This document shows, piece by piece, positions 6,483 through 15,425 of a stretch of DNA of 47,686 bases; position 1 is the first letter of the stretch, and every line of letters begins with the position of its first letter. The stretch comes from Elusimicrobiota bacterium (GTDB taxonomy: Bacteria; Elusimicrobiota; Elusimicrobia; UBA1565): NCBI GenBank assembly GCA_016196755.1, contig JACPXC010000055.1, forward strand, positions 1 through 47,686, read 5' to 3'. Below the pieces are notes generated by a model. It was given only the letters and a program-made list of their open reading frames with translations, made no database searches and was not told the origin of the DNA. The position numbers and the translations under genes were made by a program.

Positions 6483-9400
6483 TTGCCGACGCCACCCCTC
6501 CGTAAGGCTTTCTTCGCATTGCTCGCGGCGCTCGCGCTCGCGCGCGCGAACGCATACGGGCAGTTCTCCCTGCCCTACGACCCCGATTTCCCGGAGTCCG
6601 CCCCAGAGGAGCCCGCCAAGGAGGACGGCACGGCCGCCGAGCCGGACACCCTCCCCCCGGAGGGGGTGGGCGGCCCGTTCCTGCTCCTCGACCGGCCCGA
6701 CCCGGCCAGCCCGCTGGGCGGCTCGCCGGCCGCCGCCGAGCCGTCCGGGGACCTCGAGCGCTTCCTGCGCGAGCAGCGCCCCTTCGAGGTCGGCCAGGAG
6801 CGCTGGAACCGGACGCGCGCGGCCGTCGACGAAGGCAGGGTGCCCGAGGACGAGTTCCCCGCCGCCCCGCCCGCCTACGTCGACGCCGGCGGCGAATACG
6901 TGATCGCCGGCGCCACCGAGCCTCCCAAACCCCCGGCCCCCGAGGTGGAGCTGCCCACCTACGGCACCAGCCTCTCGATCACCGGCCGCAAGACCATCTC
7001 CTTCGCCTTCAGCGAGAAGCGCTTCCTCTCCGAGCAGACGACCACCGGGCGCGGCGCCAGCCAGAACCTCATCGACATCGAGCAGCAGCTGCAGCTGCGG
7101 ATGCAGGGCAAGGTCGGCCCGAAGATCACGGTCAACGTCGACTACGACGACACCAAGGTCAACAAGCAGGACATCTCGGTGACCTACCAGGGCGACCCCA
7201 ACGAGGTGGTCCAGAACGCCTCCTTCGGCGACATCGACCTGAGCCTGCCCGCCACCGAGTTCGTCAGCTACAACAAGCAGCTCTTCGGCATCCGCGTCGA
7301 CCTCAAGTACAAGCGCGTCAAGGCCATCTTCATCGGCTCGCGCACCAAGGGCCAGACCAAGGCCAAGCAGTTCAAGGGCAACACCCAGCTCACCACCCAG
7401 GACATCCTCGACACGAGCTATATCCGGCGGCGCTACTACGACCTTACCTTCGGCGACATCCGCCGCCTGCCCCTGCAGGCCGGCTCCGAGCGCGTGTTCC
7501 TCTCCCGCCAGGTCGGCGGCCAGCAGAACGTCAACGAGGTGACCCGCACCGCCGACGACCTGGCCGTGCTGAGCTCGACCTTCACGGGCAGCTTCGTCGA
7601 GCTGGCGCGCGGCGTCGACTACACCGTCGACTACGTCAAGGGCATCCTGACCTTCCGCAACACCCTCGACGCCAACACCGTCGTGGCCGTCGACTTCATA
7701 GACACCACGGCCCGCTCGATCACCCAGCAGAGCTCGACCAACAGCGCCGCCGCGGGCGGCGGCACCGGGCTCATCAAGCTCGTCAAGACCTTCGGCGACG
7801 TCCAGATCTCCACCGAGTCCGAGGCCGGCTACCGCCGCGAGCTCAAGACCTTCTACAGCCTGGGCCGCAGCCAGGTCCTGCGCGACGACGGCCGCGGCAG
7901 CTTCTTTCTGCGCGTGCTCGACCAGAACCGCAACATAGTCGGGCCGACCCTCAACCCGCCCCAGACCTACCCGGAGACCGTCGAGGTCGACTTCGAGAAC
8001 GGCGTCCTCCAGCTCAAGCAGCCCTTCGCGGTGGCGGGCGACACCTCCACGCCGGACCCCGAGATATACGCGCCGAGCCCGCTCTCCAAGCGCCTCATCG
8101 AGCTCCAGTACCGCTTCCGCCTCAAGACCTTCTTCCTCGAGCCCAACCTGGTCCTGCAATCGGAGGTGGTGCTGGCCGACGGCGTGCGCCTGACCCGCAA
8201 CGTGGACTATTTCATCGACTACGAGTCGGGTTTTCTGACCTTCTTCAACGAGGACCGGATCAAGCCGGACTCGACGATCGACGTGACCTTCGAGGTGGCG
8301 CCGTTTGCCGGCAACGCCACGGAGTCCCTGCTGGGCGGACGTTTCGCCTACGAGCTGTGGAAGGACAAATGGTCGATCGGCTCGACGATGCTCTATCAGA
8401 CGGGCGCCAAAGGGCCCACGGTCCCCTCGATCAACGAGCTGGCCAAGAGCCTGCTCGTCTACGAGGTCGACACCCAGCTCACGAACATCCGCCTGGCCTC
8501 CTGGCTGAGCGCCACCTTCGCCGCCGAGATGGCGCAGAGCCGGTCCAACCCCAACCTCTCCAAGCGCGCGCTCATCGAGAACATGGAGGGCGTCAAGCAG
8601 GAGGACTCGACCGGATTTAGCGACGGCTTCTGGCAGCCGTCAGCCAACCCCACGCGCGCGCCGGCGGCCGCGACGGCCTTCACGATCACCTCGTTCGACG
8701 AGCAGATCCTGGCTATCAACCCGGCCGCGCCGGCCAAGCCCGGCGAGACCCAGAAGGTCGTCAAGCTCGACTACGACTTCACCGTCGCCGGCTCCTCGGA
8801 CGAAGTCTCGATGGTCTATCCTTTCTCGGCGACCGGCCTCGACTTCTCGCAGAAGACCGTCGTCGAGATCGTCCTGGCCCAGGGCGCCGTGTCGAACAAC
8901 CAGATACGCTTCCAGCTGGGCGGCGTCAACGAGGACTCCGACGGAGACGGCCTGACCGACACCGAGGACGTCGGCAAGGACGGCATCGCCAACACCAACG
9001 ACGAGGGCGAGCGGGACGGGATCCTGCAGCCCAACGAGGACATCGGCTGGAACTACGACCCGGCGGGCGCCGGCACCAAGCCGGTCGGCGCCGGCAACGG
9101 CCGCCTGGACTCCGAGGACCTCAACCGCAACGGCCGCATCCTGCCCGACGCCGAGGACCTCTCGGGAGACTCCTTCGGCTATCAGTCGAACAACCCCCAG
9201 CTCTTCGACGCCACCGACCGCTCGACGATCACCGCCCTGACTTTCGCGGGCTACCACACCCTCCAGATCCCGCTCAACATCTCCCAGGCCGACGCCCCGC
9301 GCTGGCTGGCCATCAAGCAGATCCGGATCTCAGTCCGGCGCGGCGCCGGAGGCGACACGGCGGGCAGCGTCAAGTTCGCGCGCATCGCCGTGATCGGCAA

Positions 9401-12035
9401 CACCTGGCAGCGCGGCCAGACCGGCAATCCGGCCACCGGCGTCACGGTGCCCGGAGCCTCGGCGCTGACGGTCACCGCCGTCAACAACGTCGACAACCTC
9501 GAGTACAAGGGCCGGGCCATCCAACTCGCCGGCGGCGACGCCTCGCAGGTCTTCAACGACCTCTACGGCTCGCTCGAGGAGCTCCAGAAGCAGTCGAACT
9601 CCCAGAACATCCAGGAGCAGGCCCTCAAGCTCGCCTACACCGGCCTGGCCGCCGGGACCACCGTCTTCACCAAGCGCGTCTTCGTGCGCGCCATCGACGT
9701 GAGCCAGCACCGCAACCTCAACTTCCTCGTCTTCACTAACGCGCAGCAATCGCTCTGTCCGGGAGACGGCAGCACCCTCGACACCACCGGCGAGCGCATC
9801 TTCTTCCTGCGCGGGGGCTCCGACCGCGACTTCTTCGAGGTCCGCGTGCCGATCCGCGACTGCGGCTGGCACAAGGTCTCGATCGAGCAGGTCGACCGCA
9901 ACGGGGACCAGCTCCCCGACGCCTGGGCCGTGGCCGGAGGCCCGCCGGGCAGCGTGGCTTTCTCGACCGGCAATCCCAGCCTCCAGCAGGTGGGCACCCT
10001 CGTCGCCGGCGTCTACAACGTCAGCCCCAGCACCACCGCCAACGGAGCGGTCTACCTCAACGAGATCCACGTCGACGGCCCCATCGTGCGGGTCGGCAAC
10101 GCCGAGAAGCTCCAGGCCGACTTCACGGTGGCCGGCTGGGGCAACTTCGGCGGCAAGTACCGCTTCGTCGACCGCAGCTACCAGACCCCGACCACGTTGG
10201 TCGCCAACCAGGACAACCTCTCCGAGAGCGCCTACCTGAACCTGACCCGCATCAGCTGGCTGCCCATGAGCTTCAACCTGAACTACTCGAAGGTCACCAC
10301 CCCCAACGTCAACGCCGTGGGCGATTTGAGCAACACGGTGACCCTGCTCGGCCTGGGGACGGTTCGCACCTGGAGCGGGACGGCCTCCGGGGCCTTCCAA
10401 CGCGCCGCCTTCCCGCGCCTGACCCTGGCCCACGAGCGCTTCCGCATCGAGTACGACCAGGGCTCGGGCCGCCTCGACGACCGCCGCACCTACAAGGCGG
10501 GCGGCAGCTACGGCGTCCCCTACAACAAGTTCTTCCTCCCCAGGTCCATCGACGGCGACTTCCTCCACTCGGTCTACTCGGTCAACTTCCTGACCCCCCA
10601 GACCCGCGCGATCGCGGGCAACTTCAACACCGACGAGCTGACCACCGGCTTCGGGGCGCGCATGAACTTCGAGCCCTGGCGCGGCTCGAGCTTCAACCCC
10701 AACTTCCAGACCCAGCGCGTCAAGGAGGACCGGCTCGACTTCAGCACGGGCCGCGAGGTCGGCAAGAGCTACCCCAAGTCGCTCTCCCAGACCGTGGGGT
10801 TCACCTCGAGCTGGAACATCCTGCCCTGGTTCAAGCCGGCGGCCAGCTACACCGTCAGCACCCTCGAGAACTACGTCCTCAACCCCTCGACCTTCATCGT
10901 GGCGGGCACGACCGGGACGACCGTCGTGTTCGACATCGGCGACATCAAGGCCATCAACCGCTCGGGCAACGGCAACGTCTCGCTGACCCTGTCGGCCGCC
11001 GAGATCTACAAGAAGACCCGCCTCCTGCGCTCCTTCACCATGACCAACGGCTACCAGCTCCAGGACGGCGACGTCTGGAACAACGTGGAGCGCGGGCTCG
11101 ACACCAAGACCGCCTTCTGGGTACGCTCCCCCCTGCGGCCGACGAGCCCCTTCGCCCAGCGCATCAACCTGACCGTGCGCGACACGTTCAACTCGACCCA
11201 GCGCTGGTCGCCGCTGGAGGCCTACGGCCTGACCGGGCGCCGGGCGCCCTACAGGACGCTCTCGGTCACCAACAACTTCGTGCGCTCGATCCAGAAGTCG
11301 GAGACGACCGGCACGCCGTCGAAGACGATCGCGACGACCCTGCCCGACCTCATCGCCTCGATGGGCAACCTCGAGCAGATCCTCCACGCCGAGCGCTGGG
11401 CCAAGAGCGTCCAGATGAACCTCAAGTACGCCTCGCGCCAGACCGAGAACGTCGCCGTGACCCTGCAGTCCGACAACAGCTTCGGCACCGACCTGCGGGC
11501 CATCATCCGCAACCGCTTCGACAGCTCGCTGAGCTTCAACCTGCGCTCCACGGAGAACACCGACCTGCGCATCGACCAGGTCACCCAGAGATCCGACCAC
11601 AAAGACGCCACCATCCAGACCACCTTCGACATCCGGCGCTTCCGCTTCACGCCCAAGGTCGACTACCAGAACGACACGACCTCCCTGGGCACCGGCCAGC
11701 GCACCCAAGACACGACCGCCATCACGCCGAGCCTGCTCGTGCGCGCCGACCTCGCCCTGCCGCGCGGCATGAAGCTGCCCTTCGGCAAGCGCCTGCTGAC
11801 CTTCACCAACCGCGTCATCTGGACGTCCACCCTCTCCCTGGCGATCCGCCAGTCGCCGATCACGATCGCCGACAACACGAAGCTCTTCAACCTCAACACC
11901 AGCGCCGACTACGAGATCGCCAAGAACCTGCGCATGACCCTAAACGGCGCGGTCTCGCGCCTGTGGCACAAGTTCCTGAAGGAGGAGGATTTCATCTCCT
12001 ACCAGTTCGGGACCCAGATGACGTTCCAGTTCTAA
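6483..12035 (+). CDS. SprA/Sov-like giant outer-membrane protein
   Basis: A 1850-residue secreted protein. The start is TTG at 6483 with a modest AGG 6 nt upstream, giving a signal peptide (MPTPPLRKAFFALLAALALARANAYG). From about residue 158 it follows the SprA N-terminal pattern: YGTSLSITGRKTI, EQQLQLRMQGKVG, VNVDYDDTK, YQGDPNEVVQNASFGDI, PATEFVSYNKQLFG and DILDTSYIRRRYYDL, and later ELWKDKWSIGSTMLYQTG. SprA/Sov forms the outer-membrane translocon of the type IX secretion system. An Asp/Asn/Gly-rich stretch around residues 818-900 looks like calcium-binding repeats. The C-terminal part is beta-rich and ends in aromatic F-Q-F, as for a beta-barrel. It is shorter than Bacteroidota SprA (about 2400 residues). 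No other type IX genes are visible nearby, so function as a translocon is inferred from the family. Confidence 0.7.
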   Translation: MPTPPLRKAFFALLAALALARANAYGQFSLPYDPDFPESAPEEPAKEDGTAAEPDTLPPEGVGGPFLLLDRPDPASPLGGSPAAAEPSGDLERFLREQRPFEVGQERWNRTRAAVDEGRVPEDEFPAAPPAYVDAGGEYVIAGATEPPKPPAPEVELPTYGTSLSITGRKTISFAFSEKRFLSEQTTTGRGASQNLIDIEQQLQLRMQGKVGPKITVNVDYDDTKVNKQDISVTYQGDPNEVVQNASFGDIDLSLPATEFVSYNKQLFGIRVDLKYKRVKAIFIGSRTKGQTKAKQFKGNTQLTTQDILDTSYIRRRYYDLTFGDIRRLPLQAGSERVFLSRQVGGQQNVNEVTRTADDLAVLSSTFTGSFVELARGVDYTVDYVKGILTFRNTLDANTVVAVDFIDTTARSITQQSSTNSAAAGGGTGLIKLVKTFGDVQISTESEAGYRRELKTFYSLGRSQVLRDDGRGSFFLRVLDQNRNIVGPTLNPPQTYPETVEVDFENGVLQLKQPFAVAGDTSTPDPEIYAPSPLSKRLIELQYRFRLKTFFLEPNLVLQSEVVLADGVRLTRNVDYFIDYESGFLTFFNEDRIKPDSTIDVTFEVAPFAGNATESLLGGRFAYELWKDKWSIGSTMLYQTGAKGPTVPSINELAKSLLVYEVDTQLTNIRLASWLSATFAAEMAQSRSNPNLSKRALIENMEGVKQEDSTGFSDGFWQPSANPTRAPAAATAFTITSFDEQILAINPAAPAKPGETQKVVKLDYDFTVAGSSDEVSMVYPFSATGLDFSQKTVVEIVLAQGAVSNNQIRFQLGGVNEDSDGDGLTDTEDVGKDGIANTNDEGERDGILQPNEDIGWNYDPAGAGTKPVGAGNGRLDSEDLNRNGRILPDAEDLSGDSFGYQSNNPQLFDATDRSTITALTFAGYHTLQIPLNISQADAPRWLAIKQIRISVRRGAGGDTAGSVKFARIAVIGNTWQRGQTGNPATGVTVPGASALTVTAVNNVDNLEYKGRAIQLAGGDASQVFNDLYGSLEELQKQSNSQNIQEQALKLAYTGLAAGTTVFTKRVFVRAIDVSQHRNLNFLVFTNAQQSLCPGDGSTLDTTGERIFFLRGGSDRDFFEVRVPIRDCGWHKVSIEQVDRNGDQLPDAWAVAGGPPGSVAFSTGNPSLQQVGTLVAGVYNVSPSTTANGAVYLNEIHVDGPIVRVGNAEKLQADFTVAGWGNFGGKYRFVDRSYQTPTTLVANQDNLSESAYLNLTRISWLPMSFNLNYSKVTTPNVNAVGDLSNTVTLLGLGTVRTWSGTASGAFQRAAFPRLTLAHERFRIEYDQGSGRLDDRRTYKAGGSYGVPYNKFFLPRSIDGDFLHSVYSVNFLTPQTRAIAGNFNTDELTTGFGARMNFEPWRGSSFNPNFQTQRVKEDRLDFSTGREVGKSYPKSLSQTVGFTSSWNILPWFKPAASYTVSTLENYVLNPSTFIVAGTTGTTVVFDIGDIKAINRSGNGNVSLTLSAAEIYKKTRLLRSFTMTNGYQLQDGDVWNNVERGLDTKTAFWVRSPLRPTSPFAQRINLTVRDTFNSTQRWSPLEAYGLTGRRAPYRTLSVTNNFVRSIQKSETTGTPSKTIATTLPDLIASMGNLEQILHAERWAKSVQMNLKYASRQTENVAVTLQSDNSFGTDLRAIIRNRFDSSLSFNLRSTENTDLRIDQVTQRSDHKDATIQTTFDIRRFRFTPKVDYQNDTTSLGTGQRTQDTTAITPSLLVRADLALPRGMKLPFGKRLLTFTNRVIWTSTLSLAIRQSPITIADNTKLFNLNTSADYEIAKNLRMTLNGAVSRLWHKFLKEEDFISYQFGTQMTFQF

Positions 12036-12042
12036 GGCCGAG

Positions 12043-12333
12043 ATGAAGCACCGAAAGACGGCCCTCCTCGTCCTCGCGGCCCTGGCCGCGCTGGCCCTGT
12101 TCCAAGGCCGGCGCGGAGCCGAGACGGCGCCCGCCTCGCTCGCCTGCGCCGCCGACTCCGAATGCGGCGTGCTGCGTCACGGATGCTGTCAGGCCCAGGC
12201 CGTACGCATCGGCGACAAGCGGCTGGCGACCGACGGGGATGACTCCGGCCCGACCTGCGCGATGGTATGTCCCCACTTCGTCCCCCGATGCTCGAACGCC
12301 TCCTGCGTGGTCGAGGACCGGGGAACTTTTTAG
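12043..12333 (+). CDS. small Cys-rich secreted protein
   Basis: A 96-residue protein with a hydrophobic N-terminal signal or anchor (KTALLVLAALAALALF) and a compact mature part holding eight cysteines: CAADSEC, HGCC, CAMVC, RCSNASC. The pattern suggests a disulfide-knotted extracytoplasmic domain. It starts 7 nt after the stop of the SprA-like gene, so it is probably co-transcribed and may act in the envelope with it. I do not recognise a named family. A DsbA-like protein capable of making disulfides is encoded elsewhere in the window. Confidence 0.7.
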   Translation: MKHRKTALLVLAALAALALFQGRRGAETAPASLACAADSECGVLRHGCCQAQAVRIGDKRLATDGDDSGPTCAMVCPHFVPRCSNASCVVEDRGTF

Positions 12334-12356
12334 GGGGGTCCGGCGTACTAGCGGGG

Positions 12357-13067
12357 GTGATCTGGCTGCCCTCGCTGTGGTCCGAGAAGCTGCTCCATCT
12401 CCTGCTGCCGCGCACTTGCGCGGCCTGCGCGCGCGACCTGCCCTTCCCGCTCGAAGGGCCGCTCTGCGGCGGCTGCATGCAGGGCCTCGAGCCCCTGCGC
12501 CCGCCGTGGTGCCCGCGCTGCGGGGGGCCGTCTAACCTCCGCGGGCCCTGCCCCCAATGTCCCCGTCTCGACCCCGGCGTGCCCGTCGCGCGAGCCGCGT
12601 TCAAGTACCGGGGCCCGCTCCCCCCTCTCCTGCACGCCTTCAAATACCGCGGCCGGCTCGACGCGGGACGCACGCTCGGCGATTGGATGGCGGGCGCCTG
12701 GCGGCGGCATCCCGAGCTCGGCCGCCCCGACGCCCTGGTCCCCGTCCCGCTGCACCCCGCGCGCCTGCGCTCCCGCGGCTTCAATCAGGCGCGCGTGCTG
12801 GCCGAGCGCCTGGCGCCAGCCGCGCGGACACCAGTGCGCGATTTGGCGGTGCGCGTCGTCGACACGCCGCCCCAGGCGCGCCGGGCGCGGGCCGAGCGCG
12901 GCGGGCGGCTCGCCGGAGCATTCAAGGCCGCGCCGTGGGCGCGCGGCCTGCGGCTCGTCCTCATCGACGACGCGATGACGAGCGGGGAGACCCTGGCGGC
13001 CTGCGCGGGAGCGCTATGGGAGGCGGGAGCGGCGGACGTGAAGGCGTTCGTGCTGACGCGGGCGTGA
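12357..13067 (+). CDS. ComF-family phosphoribosyltransferase-like protein
   Basis: About 236 residues. It has an N-terminal zinc-ribbon-like part (CAACARD, CGGCM, CPRCGG, CPQC) followed by a type I PRTase domain with the PRPP loop VLIDDAMTSGETLAAC and the upstream VPVPLHPARLRSRGFNQA motif typical of ComF/GntX. ComF acts in DNA uptake for natural transformation; GntX-type homologues have other roles. The start is uncertain: GTG at 12357 is used because the protein then begins close to the family start, but ATG at 12288, overlapping the preceding gene in another frame, is also open. A GGAGG-led regulator gene follows after 8 nt. Confidence 0.85.
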   Translation: MIWLPSLWSEKLLHLLLPRTCAACARDLPFPLEGPLCGGCMQGLEPLRPPWCPRCGGPSNLRGPCPQCPRLDPGVPVARAAFKYRGPLPPLLHAFKYRGRLDAGRTLGDWMAGAWRRHPELGRPDALVPVPLHPARLRSRGFNQARVLAERLAPAARTPVRDLAVRVVDTPPQARRARAERGGRLAGAFKAAPWARGLRLVLIDDAMTSGETLAACAGALWEAGAADVKAFVLTRA

Positions 13068-13075
13068 GGAGGACT

Positions 13076-13513
13076 ATGGACCCGGTCGATCCCGTTCGTG
13101 CAGCGCTCGTCTACAGCGAGTCGGCTCCGCCGGAATGCGCTTCATGGCCGCCCCATGAATGCCTGCGACGCCTGCGCATCCAGTTCGGCCTCAATCGCAA
13201 GCAACTGGCGGCCAAAGCCTCCGTCTCAGCATCCCTAGTTGGTCGAGCCGAGAAGGGAGCCAACGTGCGACTAAGCACTCTCAGGAAGCTCTACGCGGCC
13301 CTGGGCTGCCGGCTCCTGATACTTCCAGCCGGCGGCCTCTACGACCTGGATTGGCACGAAGCTCATCTCGACAACGCATCCATCGATTGGAGACGGCAGG
13401 TAGCGAAAGCACTCGAAGGCCTTGATAGCGTTTCCAATCACTCTACCTCCAGCGCTGGAGGTAGACTGCATGGAAACGCTATCGGACTGCGTCCAGACAC
13501 AGTCAGTGAATAG
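13076..13513 (+). CDS. XRE-family transcriptional regulator
   Basis: A 145-residue protein with a central HTH around residues 30-65 (LRIQFGLNRKQLAAKASVSASLVGRAEKG, then STLRKLYAALGC), the XRE/HipB-like fold. ATG at 13076 has a textbook GGAGG 4 nt upstream and lies 8 nt after the ComF-like gene, so they form an operon. The last 25-30 codons run through a set of nested inverted repeats (13424-13504) and read as low-complexity Ser/Gly residues. The C-terminus may therefore have been altered by a palindromic insertion. No toxin partner is adjacent, and the next gene converges. Confidence 0.75.
   Translation: MDPVDPVRAALVYSESAPPECASWPPHECLRRLRIQFGLNRKQLAAKASVSASLVGRAEKGANVRLSTLRKLYAALGCRLLILPAGGLYDLDWHEAHLDNASIDWRRQVAKALEGLDSVSNHSTSSAGGRLHGNAIGLRPDTVSE
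13424..13504. repeat. nested inverted repeats at the 3' end of the XRE gene
   Basis: Outer arms GATAGCGTTTCCA (13424-13436) and its exact reverse complement (13471-13483) enclose a perfect 22-bp palindrome (13443-13464, centred on AGCGCT). A third pair GACTG/CAGTC follows (13485-13489 and 13500-13504). The whole could fold into a long two-tier hairpin inside the coding region. It may be a small palindromic element, an operator for the encoded regulator, or a transcription-ending structure. Confidence 0.75.
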
Positions 13514-13522
13514 AAACGCAAT

Positions 13523-13539
13523 CGCCGGAGAACCCGGCG
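13523..13539. terminator. possible hairpin between convergent genes
   Basis: CGCCGG and CCGGCG flank a 5-nt loop in the 40-nt gap between the XRE gene and the oppositely oriented histidine kinase gene. There is no U-tract on either side, so terminator function is only suggested by position. Confidence 0.3.
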
Positions 13540-13553
13540 CAACCGAGCTTAGG

Positions 13554-15425
13554 CTAGAGCCCCAGCAGCTTCTGCCACCAGGACTTGGGCGGCGGCGCGA
13601 TGACCCTCGAGGCCTCTTCGACGGGCGCCTTGAAGATCGGCAGCGTGAAGCGGAAGTCCGAACCCCGGCCGGGCTCCGACTCGATCCACATCTTGCCGTT
13701 CTGGAGGTGGACCAAAGCCTTGGCGATCGCCAAACCCAGGCCGGTGCCGCCCACGTGCTTCTCGCCCGAGGCGATCTGGACGAACTTCTCGAAGACCTTC
13801 TCCTGCTGGTCCTTCGGGATGCCCGGGCCGGAGTCCTTGATGGAATAGAGCACGGAGGGGACCACGGGGTCGGGAGCCGGCGAAAGACTGACGGTGATCG
13901 AACCGCCTTTGGGCGTGAATTTGATGGCGTTGGACAGGAGGTTGACGAGCACCTGGACCGTCCGGGGCACGTCGGCCGAGACGTCGCTGCCCCCGGCCTT
14001 GTCGATCATGTCGAGCTTGAGCCCCTTCTTCTGGGCCCACGGCTTCATGCTCTCCACGGCCTCGGAGGCTACCTTGGCGGCGACGGCGCGCTCGGGCAGG
14101 ACCGTCATCTGTCCCGACTCGAGCTTGGAGAAGTCCAGGATGCTCGTGATGAGGGTCTCGAGGCGGTCGGTGTTGCGCAGGGCGTTCTGAAACATGCGCC
14201 CGGCCTCATCGGGGAGCTTGCCCGCCAGCATGCCGTCGATGATCTCGAGCGCGGCCCGGATCGAGGTCAGCGGCGCGCGCAGTTCATGGGTGACGTGGGC
14301 GACGAACTCGCGCTCCATGCGGTCGAGCTCGCGCTGCTTGGCCTTGTCGGTGACCGCCGAGACCATACCGACGGTCTTGCCGGCCTCGTTCTGGATGACG
14401 ACCGTGGAGGCGCGCAGGGCGCGCTTGGTCTCGTCGGTGCCCTTGACGTCGGTGGCCTTGTCGACCGGACGCTCCCCGTTGACGACGAGCTCCTTGGCCA
14501 TGGCGAGCATGTGCTCGTCCTTGGCGCTATCGGAGACGGGCTTGCCGGCCATCTCGACGAGCTTGTTGCCGAGGACGTTCTCGGCCTCGGGGTTCATCGT
14601 GAGGACCTTGCCCTGCTCGTCGACGACGACGACGCCTTCGGCCATGGTCTCGATGACGCCCTGGGTGCGCGCGGCCTCGTTCTCGACGGTCAGCTTCTGG
14701 CGGCGCAGCTCGGTGGTAGCCTCGAGCACCTTGCGGTCGAGGTCCTCGCGCACGCGGCGCAGGACGGCTTCCATGAGGCGCGCCTGCTCGGCCGGCTCCG
14801 GCACCGCCATTCGCACGAGCTCGGAGATCGTGCTCTCGATGGGCTGGCCCGGCACGGTCTCGACGAGGCGCTGGACGGCTTCGCCGCGCGCGGCGGACGC
14901 GGCGTCTGCCAGGACGCCCGTCCCGCCCGCGCCGGCGCCGGGCTGGACGACCGGCTGAGCGTCCTCCGCTTTCTCGACCTTGGCGTAGATCGCCTCGTTG
15001 AGCGCGATGCGGGTCACGCCCTTGGCCGCCAGGAACTCCGAGGCCTGGACCCCGCGGGCCTGCTCGGGCCGCATGGAGGCCAGCTCGCAGAACACGGCCA
15101 GGTCCTCCTGGCTGACGCCGGTCTTGAGGATGACGCTATGGAGCTTGAAGCGCGCGAAAGACTGCGGGATGGAGTTCGGCAGCTGGGCGGCGGTTCCCAC
15201 CACGCGGCCGTTGGCGATGATCTTGTCGGCGTCGAGGATGTAGACCAGCTCTCCCTCCGGCGACTCGGCCAAAAGGCCGGCCAGGAGCGCCGCGGTCTCG
15301 CCCAGGAGCTTCTTGACCGCCGGATGCGCGGTGCTGTAGAGGTTGATCTGGCTCAGCGTCTTGCCGAGGGCCTTGAGGACCTCCAAGGCCTGCGCATCGT
15401 AGGGCGTGCGCGCCGCGTCGGCCAT
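13554..15425 (-). CDS. cytoplasmic PAS histidine kinase
   Basis: A 623-residue sensor kinase without membrane segments. Residues 1-150 form an N-terminal domain with an LYSTAHPAV motif of a kind seen before signalling domains. Then come an Ala/Gly linker, a helical segment (210-255) and a PAS domain (about 255-365). HisKA carries the phospho-acceptor His380 in FVAHVTHELRAPL. The ATPase domain has an N-box (LVNLLSNAIKF, Asn499), G1 DSGPGIP (531-537) and G2 GGTGLGLA (559-566). All catalytic motifs are intact. Its ATG overlaps the stop of the upstream UDP-sugar dehydrogenase by one base (TGATG), so they are translationally coupled. No response regulator is in the window. It may sense a cytoplasmic signal that controls envelope polysaccharide; that link is inference. 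Confidence 0.9.
   Translation of the reverse strand: MADAARTPYDAQALEVLKALGKTLSQINLYSTAHPAVKKLLGETAALLAGLLAESPEGELVYILDADKIIANGRVVGTAAQLPNSIPQSFARFKLHSVILKTGVSQEDLAVFCELASMRPEQARGVQASEFLAAKGVTRIALNEAIYAKVEKAEDAQPVVQPGAGAGGTGVLADAASAARGEAVQRLVETVPGQPIESTISELVRMAVPEPAEQARLMEAVLRRVREDLDRKVLEATTELRRQKLTVENEAARTQGVIETMAEGVVVVDEQGKVLTMNPEAENVLGNKLVEMAGKPVSDSAKDEHMLAMAKELVVNGERPVDKATDVKGTDETKRALRASTVVIQNEAGKTVGMVSAVTDKAKQRELDRMEREFVAHVTHELRAPLTSIRAALEIIDGMLAGKLPDEAGRMFQNALRNTDRLETLITSILDFSKLESGQMTVLPERAVAAKVASEAVESMKPWAQKKGLKLDMIDKAGGSDVSADVPRTVQVLVNLLSNAIKFTPKGGSITVSLSPAPDPVVPSVLYSIKDSGPGIPKDQQEKVFEKFVQIASGEKHVGGTGLGLAIAKALVHLQNGKMWIESEPGRGSDFRFTLPIFKAPVEEASRVIAPPPKSWWQKLLGL

Noticed and set aside
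8935-9180. Possible separate dockerin or cohesin-type module in the giant protein
   Set aside because: The Asp/Asn/Gly repeats look like calcium-binding loops within the SprA-like chain; no full dockerin duplicate was seen.
9330-11708. 792-codon open frame antisense to the SprA-like gene
   Set aside because: It is Val/Gly/Asp/Leu-rich with no domain, as produced by the GC-rich third positions of the real gene. The plus-strand protein has a signal peptide and SprA motifs.
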